Shown: in pieces, positions 62,459-64,000 of the stretch
How the letters are laid out: every line of letters begins with the position of its first letter
Position numbering within the stretch: the stretch's first letter is position 1
Assembly (NCBI RefSeq): GCF_001719125.1
Contig: NZ_CP017006.1
Span: 2,432,384 to 2,496,383, forward strand
Reading direction: 5' to 3'
Origin: Sulfolobus sp. A20
GTDB taxonomy: Archaea > Thermoproteota > Thermoprotei_A > Sulfolobales > Sulfolobaceae
Length of the DNA: 64,000 nt
Notes under the pieces: generated by a model
Told to the model about the DNA's origin: nothing
Database searches by the model: none
Seen by the model: the letters and a program-made list of their open reading frames with translations, nothing else
Position numbers and translations under genes: made by a program

Positions 62459-62693
62459 TTTCTAATGACCTCGTCCTAAAGTTATTTCTAAACTGACTAA
62501 TCTCCTTCTCTAGATCTTCAACCTCTTTCTCTGTTAGGATCCCGAACATCTTATCTAAAATTTCCTTTCTTCCCTTCTTATTTGCGTTATAAAACTGAAT
62601 TAGCTCATTTATGGTCTCACTAAACGACCTATCCCCCTTTAACTTAACTAACTTCTCGTAAACCTCATCAGATATTGTTATTACTTTAGGCAT
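62445..62693 (-). CDS. vapB: VapB antitoxin
   Basis: An 82-residue protein with an N-terminal ribbon-helix-helix-type segment (KVITISDEVYEKLVKLKGDR, SFSETINELIQFY) and a charged C-terminal helix that would neutralise the toxin (FGILTEKEVEDLEKEISQFR). This is the VapB family common in these archaea. It overlaps the toxin gene by 14 bases, a typical vapBC arrangement. A dyad at 62700-62713 just upstream is a likely operator for autoregulation. With the toxin frameshifted, the antitoxin may be an orphan. Confidence 0.82.
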   Translation of the reverse strand: MPKVITISDEVYEKLVKLKGDRSFSETINELIQFYNANKKGRKEILDKMFGILTEKEVEDLEKEISQFRNNFRTRSLENGNT

Positions 62694-63206
62694 AAATGTA
62701 TATATGCATATATGTATATATTAAGATTTTCGGTTAGACAAAGCTAATTTGCTTAATTTTTAACATGAAATAGCGTGAAATAATTGAAATAAATTTCATA
62801 ACTCCCCGTTTATATATATAAGATGTCTAAACAATACCCTAGTTATACATTATAGTTTTTAATAAAAATGAGTGAAGTTACATAAAATGGTGGTTACCTT
62901 TAAAGATTGACTTAAGTATATGAATTTTTTATATTCTCCTCTTCGCTAAGGTGAGACTTGCTCTTCCTTTATAATTTTAATTTTTACATATATAGAAATT
63001 TAAAAAATTTTTAGAATAAATAAATTAGTTATGCCACTTAAAAAGTATGCAATCTAATTCATTTCTTACGCCACTCAATCTAAATGATTTAAAGACCTTC
63101 CCCCCTTTTATGTAAATATTTTTAACTTTTTATATATAAATAATGTTAAAACTGTACTGTAAAATTTAAAAAGAACGATTGCGATATAAATTATCAGTGT
63201 TTAGAT
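62694..63206. other. Intergenic region between vapBC and malate synthase
   Basis: AT-rich, with no recognised gene. It contains the vapB operator-like dyad, a 48-base stretch (62881-62928) similar to 26593-26640, a possible worn IS605-type end near 63091-63112 (gaccttccccccttttatg) and a TATA-like aatttaaaaa at about 63163-63172 that fits malate synthase. Confidence 0.4.
62700..62713. promoter_or_regulatory. Perfect 14-bp palindrome upstream of vapB
   Basis: The sequence atatatgcatatat is a perfect dyad 7 to 20 bases before the vapB start codon, and it continues into gtatatatta. Position and symmetry suit binding of the VapB ribbon-helix-helix domain over the core promoter. Confidence 0.4.
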
Positions 63207-64000
63207 TTGTCATCACGATTGAAGATCCGGGATGAAATTTTACAAAAGTATAAGGACCTCTTCGGTGAGAGAGTAATAAATGACAAAATAGTTAGTGTAG
63301 AAGGACTCATAGAGGAACTGGCAATCGAGTTTAGTGACGAGATAAAAAGGGTTATAAGTAAGAGGAGGAAATGGCTGGAGTCAAAGGAACCGGTTGAGAA
63401 GAAGGGATCTTTTCCTTCATGGGATCAAGTTTTTGAAGATGCTGATGGGAATAAGAGAACTTTCAGAGAAATAGTTCAAGGTATGATAGATAATTTCCTA
63501 GTTAGAGAATCCAATTTAAGATGGAGGTTAAACGATAATGTACCGATTCCAAAAGATGCACACCCATTAAATAATCCTGGACTTGAAATAACTGGTCCTT
63601 GGTATCCGTTAAGTAGAGCTTATCACCAAGTTAACGCTGATGTGGCTTGCGCTATGGAAGATGAAGAGGATGCCTCTCCAGCTTGGTATATCCCTTACGG
63701 CTCTGGAAAGACAGTAGCAGATGTATGGGAAGGGAGAAAGAACGTCAAACTATTCTTATCCGGAAAGGCACCTAGTCCTTATTACGAGAAAGGTAAAACT
63801 TACACCATAAATAAGCCAAGAGATAAATGGCCTACAATCTTTCACAGGTTACCCGGGTTACATCTACTAGATTATGACATTACGTTAAATGATAAGCCAG
63901 TTCCATCTATTATAGTATCAGCCGTGATTTACACGTTAAACAACTACAATAGCATGAAGACTGCTGGTTCTGGGGTATACTTCTACTTACCTAAAACACA
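63207..64000 (+). CDS. aceB: Malate synthase, N-terminal part (runs off window)
   Basis: An open frame to the window edge (about 264 codons) encoding the N-terminal part of the large Sulfolobus-type malate synthase: PKDAHPLNNPGLEITGPWYP, LSRAYHQVNADVACAMEDEE, DASPAWYIPYG and IFHRLPGLHLLDYDITLND. It condenses glyoxylate with acetyl-CoA to malate. TTG 63207 is proposed as start because a TATA-like aatttaaaaa lies about 35-44 bases ahead and no ATG is in frame nearby; TTG 63219 is an alternative. No true isocitrate lyase is visible in the window. Confidence 0.85.
   Translation, partial: MSSRLKIRDEILQKYKDLFGERVINDKIVSVEGLIEELAIEFSDEIKRVISKRRKWLESKEPVEKKGSFPSWDQVFEDADGNKRTFREIVQGMIDNFLVRESNLRWRLNDNVPIPKDAHPLNNPGLEITGPWYPLSRAYHQVNADVACAMEDEEDASPAWYIPYGSGKTVADVWEGRKNVKLFLSGKAPSPYYEKGKTYTINKPRDKWPTIFHRLPGLHLLDYDITLNDKPVPSIIVSAVIYTLNNYNSMKTAGSGVYFYLPKT

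Noticed and set aside
1-64000. CRISPR arrays, tRNA and rRNA genes
   Set aside because: No regularly spaced direct repeats and no tRNA- or rRNA-like sequences were found on reading both strands.

Overview
The window comes from a Sulfolobus/Saccharolobus-type thermoacidophilic crenarchaeon. It is AT-rich, many genes begin at or very near the predicted transcription start with a TATA box about 25 bases upstream, ATA/AGA/AGG codons are common, and the families are typical of that group: Bat-type HTH_10 regulators, PaaX, a GH88-like relic, VapBC, IS200/IS605 TnpB relics and large malate synthase. No rRNA, tRNA or CRISPR array was recognised.

Layout. (1) 1-9060: a mixed catabolic block with metallo-beta-lactamase-fold hydrolases, two enolase-superfamily dehydratases, a luciferase-like monooxygenase, homogentisate dioxygenase, OsmC, a DsrE-like protein and a VAO-type flavoprotein. 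(2) 9094-12272: a tight operon with aconitase-type small and large subunits, a GlcG/DUF336 protein and a PrpB-type lyase, probably acting on a methylated tricarboxylate or C4-dicarboxylate. (3) 12474-19012: XdhC-YHS followed by a canonical coxM-S-L-D-E operon. The large subunit carries the form I CO dehydrogenase motif AYRCSFR. (4) 19013-21543: a gene graveyard with two TnpB relics and a broken acyl-CoA synthetase carrying a patch of aconitase-like sequence. (5) 21544-26335: cyclase, MFS transporter, maleate isomerase-like protein, zinc alcohol dehydrogenase and an HTH_10 regulator. (6) 26887-60629: a large acyl-CoA catabolic island. It has six intact acyl-CoA synthetase-like genes, an acyl-CoA dehydrogenase with a winged-helix tail, a hydroxyacyl-CoA dehydrogenase/enoyl-CoA hydratase fusion, a MaoC hydratase, three thiolase-like/DUF35 pairs, SCP2 proteins, acetoacetate decarboxylase, two lipoate ligase-like proteins, PaaX, a PaaI-type thioesterase and an R2lox oxidase. 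(7) 60630-64000: an alpha/beta hydrolase, a vapBC pair with a frameshifted toxin, and the first part of malate synthase.

How it may work together. The island looks able to activate carboxylic acids as CoA thioesters, dehydrogenate and hydrate them, and cleave them. Two of its thiolase-like proteins lack the nucleophilic Cys and the GHP histidine and are each paired with a DUF35 protein, the arrangement known from Ltp2/ChsH2 retro-aldolases of steroid side-chain degradation. Acetyl-CoA and propionyl-CoA products could feed malate synthase and the PrpB/aconitase-like operon. The CO dehydrogenase would add electrons from CO.

The most notable signals are the form I CO dehydrogenase operon; the Cys-less thiolase/DUF35 modules with SCP2 partners; a 493-bp near-identical inverted tract shared by two acyl-CoA synthetase genes and containing a C-poor, G/T-rich patch; and about eleven solo IS605-like end hairpins, four of them lying just beyond the stop codons of minus-strand genes.
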